This document shows, one piece after another, positions 1 through 7,543 of a stretch of 32,499 nucleotides of DNA. The translations under genes were made by a program, and so were the position numbers. The DNA comes from Methanobacteriaceae archaeon (GTDB taxonomy: Archaea; Methanobacteriota; Methanobacteria; Methanobacteriales; Methanobacteriaceae): positions 1-32,499 of the forward strand of contig JAUNXU010000009.1 of the NCBI GenBank assembly GCA_030539615.1. The letters are read 5' to 3'. Under the pieces are notes generated by a model that was given only the letters and a program-made list of their open reading frames with translations, was not told where the DNA came from and did no database searches. Every line of letters starts with the position of its first letter. Positions within the stretch are counted from its first letter, which is position 1.

Positions 1-273
1 GTTATAAATATAAATTTTTTAAAGAAATAATAGTTTAAATTAAATTTAAAAACATTTATTAATTAATTTTTTAAAAAAAGGGATAGTATTATTTGATTTT
101 ATGGTTTAATATTAAATATTCATAATTAAGTATGAAATTATTAAAATTATAAAAAAAAGATATATTGAATGGTTTTTTAATAAAAACAATTTATTGATTT
201 TATGTTTAAATTTACCATAAAAAAATTATAGTTATATTAAAAATTGAAAAAAAATTATTTTAGGAGGAAAAAT
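1..273. other. AT-rich intergenic flank
   Basis: Almost pure A/T sequence downstream of the ribosomal operon. I see no open frame of useful length, no tRNA and no strong hairpin. An AGGAGG on the plus strand at 262-267 is followed only by a few codons before a stop, so it does not mark a gene. Confidence 0.6.
247..254 (-). terminator. Poly-T terminator of the pfdA operon
   Basis: Eight A on the plus strand read as eight T on the minus strand, about 20 bases after the pfdA stop codon. Archaeal RNA polymerase commonly terminates at such T runs without a hairpin. This is the first long T run after the operon. Confidence 0.55.
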
Positions 274-693
274 TTATTGTTGTTGCTGTTGCATTAAAGC
301 TTCTGCTTCTGGTCTTTTTTCATTTAAGTATTTTGTAATTTCTGTTAATTTTTGTGTTAATGAGTTTCTTACTGTTTCTATTTCATTTTGTTGTTTTTTA
401 AGTGTTCTTTCTGTACTTTCTGTTGATTGTTTTATTGCTATATCTGCCCCAATTCCCATAACAACTTCATCAGTATTTTTTAATTCAGTTATTATGAAAC
501 AACCTGCACCTATAGGTACCATTGTTTCTTTAGTGTCATTTTTCATTATTCCTTCTAGTGTTAGTTGTGCTGAACTAATTTCTGATAGAGACATGTCTAA
601 TTGTTCTAATTGTTGTTTTATCATTTCCATTTCTTGTTGTAATTGATTTAGTTCTGCTGCTAGTTTTTCTAGTTTTTCATTATCTTGAGCCAT
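274..693 (-). CDS. pfdA: Prefoldin alpha subunit
   Basis: Alpha subunit of the archaeal prefoldin hexamer (two alpha, four beta), a cytosolic chaperone that captures unfolded proteins and passes them to the thermosome. The 139-residue protein has the expected two long coiled-coil helices, roughly residues 5-45 and 90-130. They flank a beta-hairpin region with a conserved VPIGAG-type segment. It ends in a run of glutamines. I chose the ATG at 693, about 10 bases after AGGAG; a GTG two codons upstream, only 4 bases from that site, is the alternative. It is the last gene of the minus-strand operon and begins 13 bases after rplX. The order eif6-rplX-pfdA is a conserved archaeal arrangement that links ribosome assembly to folding of new proteins. 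Confidence 0.93.
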   Translation of the reverse strand: MAQDNEKLEKLAAELNQLQQEMEMIKQQLEQLDMSLSEISSAQLTLEGIMKNDTKETMVPIGAGCFIITELKNTDEVVMGIGADIAIKQSTESTERTLKKQQNEIETVRNSLTQKLTEITKYLNEKRPEAEALMQQQQQ

Positions 694-706
694 TGTCACA
701 AATCTC

Positions 707-931
707 CTAGATTAATTCTTTTATTATTGGATCTGTTACATCTTCTTTTGATATTTCTTCAATTGATTCTATTTTTATATCTTTTCTGGATAATCGATGT
801 TTACTTCCAAAGTCAGATAATATTTTTTCTTCAATATCTTCTTCTTTTATTGCTTTTAATTCTTTTGTAAAAGGTTTAACTTTATCAATATCCATTAAAC
901 TTCCTTTTACCTTATATATTTTTGTTTTCAT
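707..931 (-). CDS. rplX: Large-subunit ribosomal protein L18Ae/LX
   Basis: A 74-residue ribosomal protein of the L18Ae/LX (L20e) family, a component of the 50S subunit found in euryarchaea. The length and the start [10 protein letters not shown] fit the short archaeal form, a single beta-alpha-beta-type domain. Its ATG overlaps the TGA of eif6 in an ATGA arrangement (928-931), so the two are very likely translationally coupled. pfdA follows 13 bases later. The neighbours on both sides are the usual archaeal ones, which supports the call. Confidence 0.9.
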   Translation of the reverse strand: MKTKIYKVKGSLMDIDKVKPFTKELKAIKEEDIEEKILSDFGSKHRLSRKDIKIESIEEISKEDVTDPIIKELI

Positions 932-1602
932 AATGTTCCCTCAAAAAATCCATATGCTTCTTCTATTCTTGCTAATTCAGGACCAGTAGTTTTTGTTCCT
1001 ACAACAACGCCATTAGAGTTTGCAACTATACATGAACCAACTAATTTAATTCCTCTATTTACAGTTCCAATTTCTACTGGCACCTTAAGAGTATCTTCAA
1101 TTAAACTTATTTCTTCAGGTTTTGTATTTGGATGCACAAGAGCTCCTTTATTTGTTGCTGATGCTACTGAACCTACTATATCATAACCTGCTATGGTACT
1201 TTCTTTAACTTCTACATCTAGGTTGTTTTTTATTATTTCTTGTGATTTTTTTGATAGTGATGGGCTTACTATTGCTCCTTCATCATTAATTAGTATTACG
1301 TTTCCTAGTGCTGTTAGTTTATCTGAGATTATTGTTACATTTTTTTCTATTTGATTTATTGCATTCATTTCATGATTATAAACGTGTTCAGATACTAATA
1401 ATCCGTTAGAATTTCCAGTTATTAGTACTCCTGCAAGGTTACTTCCTGAAATAGGTGTTTTTATGATCGGTACATTAAGTGTTTCTTTTAATACATTAAC
1501 ATAGGATTCTTGTAGTCCTGGTGAAACTATTGCTAGTTTTTCATTTGCTACTATACTTACTCCTAAATTTGGATTTCCATCAATATCAAATCTTTGTATC
1601 AT
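928..1602 (-). CDS. eif6: Translation initiation factor aIF6 (ribosome anti-association factor)
   Basis: Archaeal homologue of eIF6. It binds the 50S subunit near L14/L24e and prevents premature joining with 30S; it also acts in large-subunit biogenesis. The 224-residue length is standard. The sequence shows the repeated pentein pattern of about 45 residues: recurring motifs such as GxxVANxxG, LVSEHV, GALVHP and GVVVG mark five pseudo-repeats forming a closed propeller-like fold. It starts at an ATG 18 bases after the rpl31e stop and overlaps the next gene, rplX, by 4 bases. The family assignment is secure. Confidence 0.96.
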   Translation of the reverse strand: MIQRFDIDGNPNLGVSIVANEKLAIVSPGLQESYVNVLKETLNVPIIKTPISGSNLAGVLITGNSNGLLVSEHVYNHEMNAINQIEKNVTIISDKLTALGNVILINDEGAIVSPSLSKKSQEIIKNNLDVEVKESTIAGYDIVGSVASATNKGALVHPNTKPEEISLIEDTLKVPVEIGTVNRGIKLVGSCIVANSNGVVVGTKTTGPELARIEEAYGFFEGTL

Positions 1603-1620
1603 TATATCACATTAATAATA

Positions 1621-1878
1621 TTAATATTCATCCACTAGTGTTACTTGTACTAAATCGTCTTCAGTTTCTTCTGCTTTAACTTTAATTCTAGGTGGTATTT
1701 TTTCTCGTCCTCTTTCCCAGATTTTTTCATTTACACTAGTATCTAAAATTACTTCATCCAATTCTACTTTCATATGTTTTGCTATAAATTCTTTAACATA
1801 TCTTATTGCTTTTGGTGATCTTTTTGTTCTTTGAACTCTTTTCACATCTCTTAAAGGAATAACATAAATTCTTTCCAT
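1621..1878 (-). CDS. rpl31e: Large-subunit ribosomal protein L31e
   Basis: An 85-residue 50S protein near the peptide exit tunnel. The N-terminus [11 protein letters not shown] and the segment [13 protein letters not shown] are typical of L31e. Two in-frame ATGs occur, at 1884 and 1878. AGGAGG lies 2 bases before the first and 8 bases before the second, so I chose the second. L31e sits next to L39e on the ribosome and next to rpl39e in this operon. The 75 AT-rich bases upstream could hold an internal promoter, but no distinct TATA box stands out. Confidence 0.93.
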   Translation of the reverse strand: MERIYVIPLRDVKRVQRTKRSPKAIRYVKEFIAKHMKVELDEVILDTSVNEKIWERGREKIPPRIKVKAEETEDDLVQVTLVDEY

Positions 1879-1953
1879 ACACATGACCTCCTATTTATTT
1901 TATTAGTTTATTATTTTATTAATTATTTACAGATTATTAGATCAAAATTAAAG

Positions 1954-2109
1954 TTATACTTTAATTTTACTTCTACTCCATTGTCTTGCTTTTGGATGAG
2001 TTCTTAATTTTCTTCCAGTTTTCATCATTGCAAATACAGGAACTCTTCTATTTTGTCTATTTTTCTTTGCTAATCTTAATTTTTTACCTAATTGTTTTTT
2101 GTTACTCAT
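1954..2109 (-). CDS. rpl39e: Large-subunit ribosomal protein L39e
   Basis: A 51-residue, highly basic protein that lines the polypeptide exit tunnel in archaea and eukaryotes. I translated it directly from the minus strand: it begins [16 protein letters not shown] and ends [10 protein letters not shown]. It contains the family's [12 protein letters not shown]-like centre and the WSR near the C-terminus. It starts at the base after the stop codon of the upstream PP-loop gene, with no spacer, which implies translational coupling. Genes this small are easily missed by automated callers; its place immediately before rpl31e is the conserved archaeal order. Confidence 0.95.
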   Translation of the reverse strand: MSNKKQLGKKLRLAKKNRQNRRVPVFAMMKTGRKLRTHPKARQWSRSKIKV

Positions 2110-2691
2110 TTATTTCCATCCTATAACTCTTGATTGTATGTGTTTTGGGAATATATTACATATTGACTGATTTTGTTCTTGTAAAAGGTATCTTACTTCC
2201 ATTTCATAATCAGAACTATTATTTAAATTACTTTCTTCTTGTTGTATTTTAAATAAATTATCAGAAATATCATTTATTGTTTTATAACCTATACCAGTTA
2301 AATTTAGATATTGTAAATTATTACGATCTTCTAAACTTTGAATTTCAGAATGTGTTAATTTTGGAATTTTATCTTCTCTTCTTGTTCCATCAGCTAATAT
2401 ATCATATTTTTTTGCTAATGTGTCTAGTACTTGGTGATGTATGTAATTTATACCATTATTTGGAAAATTGTCATTGATTATTTGTTCTGTTGCTGTTGTT
2501 AATATTGTTTTATCAAGCTTTATTATTTTATGTTTGAATCCAAGAGATTTTGCTGTTTCTTTTGCAGGTTTCCATGAATTAAATACTCCAAAATTTACTG
2601 TAACAAGTTCTATATCATAATTTAATTTATCTAAAATTACAGCCATTAATGAACTATCTTTCCCACCACTATATAATACTGCTGTATTCAT
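2110..2691 (-). CDS. PP-loop (N-type ATP pyrophosphatase) superfamily protein
   Basis: A 193-residue protein with an N-terminal SGGKDS PP-loop at residues 8-13. This is the signature of enzymes that adenylate a substrate carbonyl or carboxylate (tRNA thiolases, QueC, asparagine-synthase types). A conserved-looking ADGTRREDK segment lies near residue 100. It lacks the paired CxxC zinc motifs of tRNA sulfurtransferases of the TtuA/Ncs6 type, so the substrate is unknown. It is embedded between the PDCD5-like gene (18 bases upstream) and rpl39e (0 bases downstream), so a role in RNA or ribosome modification is plausible but only inferred. No clear Shine-Dalgarno sequence precedes its ATG. Confidence 0.8.
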   Translation of the reverse strand: MNTAVLYSGGKDSSLMAVILDKLNYDIELVTVNFGVFNSWKPAKETAKSLGFKHKIIKLDKTILTTATEQIINDNFPNNGINYIHHQVLDTLAKKYDILADGTRREDKIPKLTHSEIQSLEDRNNLQYLNLTGIGYKTINDISDNLFKIQQEESNLNNSSDYEMEVRYLLQEQNQSICNIFPKHIQSRVIGWK

Positions 2692-2709
2692 ATCAATACA
2701 CTTATTAGC

Positions 2710-3060
2710 TTATTTTCTGGTGATATTAATTTCTCTTTTACCTTTTTCTGATTGTAGTAAAATTTGTTTTAATGTATCATCATTTATAGGTAATTTTAAT
2801 CTACCCATTTGTGCTAATTGTATTATTTCCATTTCAAATTGTTCAACCATTTGTGGTTTAGCTAGTCTTAAGTTAGCAAGCCTTTGCCTTGCTTCAGGAG
2901 TTAATATTTTCTTTAAAGCAGCTCTTTTTTGTTGTTCCATTTGTTCCATTTGTGCTTGTTGTTGTTGCATTTGTTGATAATCAGGTGTTTGCTGTTGTTG
3001 TTGCATTTGTCTTTGTAATTCTTCCATTCTTCTTTGTTTAATCTCGTCAAGATCACTCAT
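2710..3060 (-). CDS. PDCD5-family DNA-binding protein
   Basis: A 116-residue archaeal homologue of eukaryotic PDCD5 (TFAR19), a small helical-bundle protein annotated in archaea as a DNA-binding protein. The layout fits: a charged N-terminal helix, a glutamine-rich linker (residues 15-45), then a core with the conserved LTPEARQRLANLRLAKP segment and an acidic/basic C-terminus. I chose the ATG at 3060 because GGGGGAG lies 7 bases upstream; a TTG two codons earlier lacks a properly spaced site. It follows rps19e by 38 bases; the rps19e-PDCD5 pairing is widespread in archaea and suggests a translation-linked function. Confidence 0.9.
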   Translation of the reverse strand: MSDLDEIKQRRMEELQRQMQQQQQTPDYQQMQQQQAQMEQMEQQKRAALKKILTPEARQRLANLRLAKPQMVEQFEMEIIQLAQMGRLKLPINDDTLKQILLQSEKGKREINITRK

Positions 3061-3098
3061 AAACAATCTCCCCCTATTTTAATAATATTTCAATAATA

Positions 3099-3536
3099 TT
3101 AATATTTTGCTAGTTCAGGAATATCTTTAACTAATTCAGTAGCTTTATTATCTAAATATGATTGTCCTTCAGGTGTTACAGTTCTTCCTTCAGTATTATG
3201 TTGTACATAACCAATATCTTCTAATTGTTGTAAAGATAATCTTATGATAGAACCACTACCTTTTCGGAATTTTTCTGGTTCTGTTCCCCTATCTTTATTT
3301 CCACCATATTTAGTTCGAAGTCTACTTAATCCTACAGGACCATCCATATAAACTCTTCTTAATAAGGTTGCACAACGTACATACCACCAATCAGGATTTT
3401 CAGGTCTACGTTCTTTATGAACCCCTGTTTTAACAAATTGAGACCAATCTGGTGGGGTTATTTTATCATTTTTCTTTAAATCTTCTTTTATTTCATTTAT
3501 TAAAGTTTCTGCTGGAACATCAAATGCTGTTGCCAT
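3099..3536 (-). CDS. rps19e: Small-subunit ribosomal protein S19e
   Basis: A 145-residue archaeal/eukaryal 30S protein, needed for small-subunit maturation in eukaryotes. It has the winged-helix fold typical of the family, with diagnostic segments: PDWWYVRCATLLRR, GPVGLSRLRTKYGG and GSGSIIRLSLQQLE. Two ATGs lie at 3542 and 3536. AGGAGG is 1 base from the first and 7 from the second, so the second is the better start. It lies between the CRM-domain gene and the PDCD5-like gene in one operon. Confidence 0.95.
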   Translation of the reverse strand: MATAFDVPAETLINEIKEDLKKNDKITPPDWSQFVKTGVHKERRPENPDWWYVRCATLLRRVYMDGPVGLSRLRTKYGGNKDRGTEPEKFRKGSGSIIRLSLQQLEDIGYVQHNTEGRTVTPEGQSYLDNKATELVKDIPELAKY

Positions 3537-3558
3537 CCACATACCTCCTATTTAATAG

Positions 3559-3825
3559 TTATTCTCTATTTCTTTTATACAATATAGCTACATTGCCTCT
3601 AACATCAATTAATTGAGATCGAGTTTTATTTACTATTTCTTCAATAAATTCATCTTTATTAGATGACATACTTCTAGAAAATCGTAATTTAACAATTTCA
3701 CCATTTTTAAGTTGACGTTTTATTTCCTCAATTACATTATCATTAACACCAGATTTACCAATATTAATAACCATTGCATTAAGTGAATTTCTCATTATTT
3801 CTTTCTTTGTTTGAATTTTGCTCAA
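3559..3825 (-). CDS. CRM/YhbY-domain RNA-binding protein
   Basis: An 88-residue stand-alone CRM (CRS1/YhbY) domain. These proteins bind RNA and in bacteria associate with pre-50S particles, so a ribosome-assembly role is likely. The pattern fits the family: an N-terminal helix (LNAMVINIGKSGVNDNVI), the GxxVKLRF strand and a C-terminal RGNVAILYKR strand that completes the fold. A GxxG loop is represented by the IGKSG segment. The start codon is TTG, with AGGAG about 10 bases upstream; the first ATG is ten codons in and would cut the first helix. It lies between rnp4 and rps19e. Confidence 0.88.
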   Translation of the reverse strand: MSKIQTKKEIMRNSLNAMVINIGKSGVNDNVIEEIKRQLKNGEIVKLRFSRSMSSNKDEFIEEIVNKTRSQLIDVRGNVAILYKRNRE

Positions 3826-3860
3826 ATTATCTTAACTCCTTTTAAATCAATAAATATTGA

Positions 3861-4187
3861 TTAACCTTTCTTATTCTTCTCTTGAGTATATGGAACTTTC
3901 ATAACTTCTCCACATTCTAAACATTTACTAATTACAGATTCATTTGAAAGTCTTACTCTTAAATTGATACCTGGTTTCAGGAATTTATTACAATTTTTAC
4001 AAAATCTTCCTCGCCAATACTCAGGTAATTTAATATTATACTTAGTAGAAATGTTTCGTGTTAACTCCACATAACGATCAGATCTTTCCGGATGATCCAA
4101 AAACTCTTCTTCTGCTTGTTTTAACAATATGCTCATCCTTTCATATGCTATTGTATTAATCCAATTTGGTTTTCTTCTTTTACTCAA
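3861..4187 (-). CDS. rnp4: Ribonuclease P protein component 4 (Rpp21)
   Basis: Protein subunit of archaeal RNase P, homologous to human Rpp21. It pairs with Rpp29 to help the RNA subunit remove tRNA 5' leaders. The 108-residue protein has two N-terminal helices (residues 10-45) and a zinc ribbon with Cys63, Cys66, Cys89 and Cys92. Its start is TTG with a GGAT-type site upstream; no ATG occurs before residue 18. It is the first gene of the ten-gene minus-strand operon. The 271 AT-rich bases upstream, to 4458, should hold the operon promoter, but I cannot pick out one convincing TATA box there. Confidence 0.9.
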   Translation of the reverse strand: MSKRRKPNWINTIAYERMSILLKQAEEEFLDHPERSDRYVELTRNISTKYNIKLPEYWRGRFCKNCNKFLKPGINLRVRLSNESVISKCLECGEVMKVPYTQEKNKKG

Positions 4188-4458
4188 AAAAATCTAATCC
4201 TATAAAAAAAATACTAAAATAATACATAAAAACATGATTATTTTTATCTTAAGTGCGAGGTTGAAATGTAATGAAATAATAATTAATAAAAATTATTAGA
4301 TTAGTAAACTTAAGAATAATAATATAATTTATTATAAGTTCTTATTTAAAAACTTTGCTATTAAAAATAGCATGAAAAAATAATAAATAATCTTAAAAAT
4401 AATAATTAGTTATTAAAAAAGACCATATTTTATAATAATTACTTATTAAAGAGATTAT

Positions 4459-5007
4459 TCAATCTAAAAATGAACAATAATCCATTAAATAATCAATTTC
4501 ACCAATCGGATAGCTTATATCCCCTAAAATTATTTTTTTTAAAAGAGTGACACATTCATCAATATTGTTTTTACTTGTATCAATTTCTTGAACAATATCC
4601 CCATAACTTTCATAAGATTCTGAAGAACATATTCCCAATATTTCTGCAGAAACATTTTCTTTAATTTTATTATGAGACCAATTTCTCCTATTTAAACGAT
4701 TATTAAGAATATCAGGTTGACATCTTAATACGATTATCATATCTGCATTAGGATAATCTTGAGCTAAATGACCTTCAACAATAATTATTTCATTATCATT
4801 ATATCTTTTTTTAATATCATCAATTGATTTATCAAGAGCTCCAATATCAACTATTTGATAACCTCTTTTAGGATCAGTCCCTAAAAATAAATTTTCATTT
4901 TCGGCTAATTTATTAACAGGAACCAATTCAGCACCAATATTTTCAGCTAATTTACTAGAAATAGTTGTTTTACCTGTTCCTGGTGTACCTGTAATAATAA
5001 TGATCAT
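4459..5007 (-). CDS. AK6/Fap7-like adenylate kinase (NTPase)
   Basis: A 182-residue P-loop kinase of the archaeal putative adenylate kinase family, homologous to human AK6 (hCINAP) and yeast Fap7. It phosphorylates AMP-type nucleotides, and Fap7 acts in the last steps of 18S rRNA maturation with uS11. The P-loop GTPGTGKT is at residues 7-14. Further segments are VEGHLAQDYP (a family hallmark), VLRCQP and a LID-type RLNRRNWSHNKIKEN region. GGAGTC precedes the ATG by about 7 bases. It is a single gene, with AT-rich spacers on both sides. Given the Fap7 link, it may be functionally related to the ribosome operon downstream. Confidence 0.9.
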   Translation of the reverse strand: MIIIITGTPGTGKTTISSKLAENIGAELVPVNKLAENENLFLGTDPKRGYQIVDIGALDKSIDDIKKRYNDNEIIIVEGHLAQDYPNADMIIVLRCQPDILNNRLNRRNWSHNKIKENVSAEILGICSSESYESYGDIVQEIDTSKNNIDECVTLLKKIILGDISYPIGEIDYLMDYCSFLD

Positions 5008-5206
5008 TTCAATAGACTCCTTTATATTATTAGATTAAGTGTATTCTAAGTTTATAAAAAGATATTAGATTATTATTTTCTAAAATTTATTTTTATAACC
5101 TGATAAAATAATAGTTATATTAATAATTAGTTTAAATTATTTTTTTAATTTTTATTATTTATTTTCAAAATAAGAAAAAAATAGAATAATTTAATATTCT
5201 ATCCAA

Positions 5207-6349
5207 TTATAAATATGCTTTTTCTAAAGCTACAACTCCAGAACCTAATTCTATATCTTGACCTAATTCTTTTAATGTCATTTCAAGTGCTGCGAAAGTC
5301 ATAGATAATTCATTTAATCCAGTCATACCCATATGTCCAATTCTAAATACATTACCTTTAAGATGATCTTGTCCACCTGCTAATTCAATACCATATTTAT
5401 TTCTCATAGTTCCTCTTAAATCACTATCAGTAACACCTTCAGGCATTTTTATTGCAGTTAATGTATTGGAATATGCATTTTCTTCTGCAAATAATTCTAA
5501 ACCTAATCCTTTAACTGCACTACGAGTAGCTTTTGCACCTAATGCATGTCTTTTTATACGTTCATCTAATCCTTCTTCAAGAACAATAGATAATGCTTCT
5601 TGCATTGCATATACTAATGATACACTTGGTGTAAATGGAGTTTGTGATGGTTTTTTATCTCCACTTTTCCGATATTTTTTCATATTAAGATAATATGTTT
5701 GTGAATCTACTTTATCTATAACACTCCAAGCTTCATCATTTATAGTTATTGCTGCCATACCTGGTGGTGCTGCTAAACACTTTTGTGATCCTGTTATACA
5801 TGCATCCACATTATATTCATCTACTTTAACATCATCCCCAGCTAAAGAAGAAACAGTATCTACTAAAAATAAAGCATCATAATCTTTTAATACATTTCCA
5901 ACTTCTTTTAATGGGTTTACTACTGCTGTTGAACTTTCATTATGTACCATTGTTACTGCTTTAATATCATCATTTTCTTCTAGAATTTTTTTAACATCAT
6001 CAGGATTTACTGCATGACCCCATGGTACGGTTAGTTCTATTGATTGTCCGTTAAAAGTTTCGGTTAATTGCATTAATCTTTCACCGAATTTTCCTCCAAC
6101 TATATTTAGAACTTTGTCATCTTTTTCTAGTACATTTGCTAATAATGCTTCCATACCAGATGTTCCAGATCCAGTTAATAAATAAGATTCATTGTTTGTT
6201 TGAAATACTTCTGACATCATTGCATTTGTATCTTCTAATATTTCTCCAAATTCTACACCTCTATGGTTTAATATAGGTGCTGACATGGCCTCAAGTACTC
6301 TTCTTGGTACATTTGTTGGTCCAGGTATCATTAATAAAGTTTCATCCAT
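5207..6349 (-). CDS. PLP-dependent alanine/serine-pyruvate-type aminotransferase (fold type I)
   Basis: A 380-residue class V aminotransferase of the alanine-glyoxylate/serine-pyruvate family. In methanogens these are implicated in broad amino-acid transamination, including aspartate. The cofactor-binding residues are visible: GSGTSGMEA at residues 60-68 (phosphate cup), Asp164 in VDTVSS (pyridine nitrogen) and Lys190 in GSQK (Schiff base). MIPGPTNVP at the N-terminus and the closing FRIGHMGM segment are typical. Substrate specificity cannot be read from sequence alone. It is divergent from mptE, whose start is 69 bases away, so the two share a short promoter region. Confidence 0.9.
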   Translation of the reverse strand: MDETLLMIPGPTNVPRRVLEAMSAPILNHRGVEFGEILEDTNAMMSEVFQTNNESYLLTGSGTSGMEALLANVLEKDDKVLNIVGGKFGERLMQLTETFNGQSIELTVPWGHAVNPDDVKKILEENDDIKAVTMVHNESSTAVVNPLKEVGNVLKDYDALFLVDTVSSLAGDDVKVDEYNVDACITGSQKCLAAPPGMAAITINDEAWSVIDKVDSQTYYLNMKKYRKSGDKKPSQTPFTPSVSLVYAMQEALSIVLEEGLDERIKRHALGAKATRSAVKGLGLELFAEENAYSNTLTAIKMPEGVTDSDLRGTMRNKYGIELAGGQDHLKGNVFRIGHMGMTGLNELSMTFAALEMTLKELGQDIELGSGVVALEKAYL

Positions 6350-6417
6350 CTTTTCTTAGTCCTCCAAATATGATAAGTTATATTATTATATATGTGATTA
6401 GTACTTATTTATATTAT

Positions 6418-7170
6418 ATGAAGAGTTGGGAATATTGGTATAAAAATATAATGTCTGATTTTAATTTTTCAATAAAAAATGATATAAAAGCTACTTTTGT
6501 TCTAGATAATTTATTATTAAATAGAACTCCAATTAGTGTTAATGATTTTTCCTTAAGTAATGAATGTATTGTTTATGGTGCTGGACCCTCATTAAAAAAG
6601 AATATTTTAGACATAGAAAAATACTTAGATATTAATAGTTATACATTAATTGCTTCAGATGGTGCAACCTCTGCTTTGTTAGAAGTGGGAGTTAATCCAA
6701 ATATTATTGTTAGTGATCTTGATGGTAATATGGAAGACATAATTAAAGCAAATAAAAATGGATCTTACATATTTGTTCATGCTCATGGAGATAATATAAC
6801 TAAACTAAAAAAATATGTTCCAAAACTTAAAAATATTATTCCAACTACACAAAATAAAGCAACTAAAATTGTCCATAATTATGGTGGTTTTACAGATGGA
6901 GATAGAGCAGTAAATATTGCATGTAATATTCTTTCAATGAAATATATAATATTATCTGGTATGGATTTTGGAGATAAAATAACAAGATATTCACGACCTG
7001 AAACAAAAAAAGACATAAGTACAGCAGATAACATTAAAAAAAAGAAATTACAATATGCAAAGATACTTATTGAAGAAATAGCTACAAATACAAATTCAAA
7101 AATCGTTAATATATCTAATAGTAATATTAAAAATGTGGAAAATATTAATTTATCTAAAATATCAAAATAA
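6418..7170 (+). CDS. mptE: 6-hydroxymethyl-7,8-dihydropterin diphosphokinase MptE
   Basis: Archaeal MptE (DUF115) family. It transfers pyrophosphate to 6-hydroxymethyl-dihydropterin in tetrahydromethanopterin biosynthesis, replacing bacterial FolK. From the ATG at 6418 the protein has 250 residues. Family motifs are GAGPSL (54-59), SDGA (80-83), SDLDG (99-103), HAHGDN (121-126) and FTDGDRA (148-154). The open frame continues upstream into the divergent aminotransferase, but that part is antisense to it and not credible. No Shine-Dalgarno sequence precedes the ATG, while a TATA-like stretch lies 25-40 bases upstream, so the mRNA is probably leaderless. Confidence 0.9.
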   Translation: MKSWEYWYKNIMSDFNFSIKNDIKATFVLDNLLLNRTPISVNDFSLSNECIVYGAGPSLKKNILDIEKYLDINSYTLIASDGATSALLEVGVNPNIIVSDLDGNMEDIIKANKNGSYIFVHAHGDNITKLKKYVPKLKNIIPTTQNKATKIVHNYGGFTDGDRAVNIACNILSMKYIILSGMDFGDKITRYSRPETKKDISTADNIKKKKLQYAKILIEEIATNTNSKIVNISNSNIKNVENINLSKISK

Positions 7171-7209
7171 AATTTACATTATAAAAATTTTCTAAAAAAA
7201 GTTAATTAA

Positions 7210-7266
7210 TGTGACATTCTCTTTAAAAGAATTATCTTCTTTTATATTAATAAACTACATGTCACA
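7210..7266. repeat. Nested inverted repeat
   Basis: The outer arms are TGTGACAT (7210-7217) and ATGTCACA (7259-7266), perfectly complementary over 8 bp. Inside lies a second perfect 8-bp hairpin, TAAAAGAA (7224-7231) and TTCTTTTA (7237-7244), with a 5-base loop. The nested order is what a two-helix RNA or a protein-binding palindrome would show. Confidence 0.6.
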
Positions 7267-7307
7267 ATTTAAATATAAAATATAAACATATTCTACAAAG
7301 ATTAGTA

Positions 7308-7348
7308 TTTGATTCCTGTTTTAACATAAACTTTACACATGAATCAAA
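7308..7348. repeat. Inverted repeat
   Basis: TTTGATTC (7308-7315) and GAATCAAA (7341-7348) are perfect 8-bp complements separated by 25 bases. They lie 41 bases beyond the nested repeat. Confidence 0.5.
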
Positions 7349-7543
7349 ATGTTAATTCTTATAAAATATCTTTATCTACTTCTGTGGGTACAAGTAAATG
7401 TTTTGTATATTCTCATATATAATAAATAACCAAAATTTACTCAATAATAGTTTAAAAACATTCACAATACTTATAATTTATTTTTTATCAAGAAATTTTT
7501 AATTATAGGCATCATACAAAACAATATTCCAATAAAAAAAATA

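Larger units (their letters stand above)
7171..7543. other. 373-bp gap between convergent gene ends, with paired inverted repeats
   Basis: mptE ends at 7170 and the DRG-type GTPase gene ends at 7544, so neither needs a promoter here. No open frame of significance was found on either strand. The stretch holds two long-range inverted repeats (7210-7266 and 7308-7348) and a weak hairpin near 7378-7395. It may encode a small RNA or be a terminator region. Confidence 0.5.

Noticed and set aside
262-280. AGGAGG followed by TTG on the plus strand near the window start
   Set aside because: The frame closes after a few codons and lies antisense to pfdA.
2720-2977. Cysteine-rich plus-strand frame opposite the PDCD5-like gene
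   Set aside because: The cysteines arise from the reverse complement of glutamine codons (CAA/CAG) in the Gln-rich linker.
6277-6417. Upstream extension of the mptE reading frame (47 codons)
   Set aside because: It overlaps the aminotransferase start antisense, its translation is not conserved-looking, and MptE motifs fit a start at 6418.
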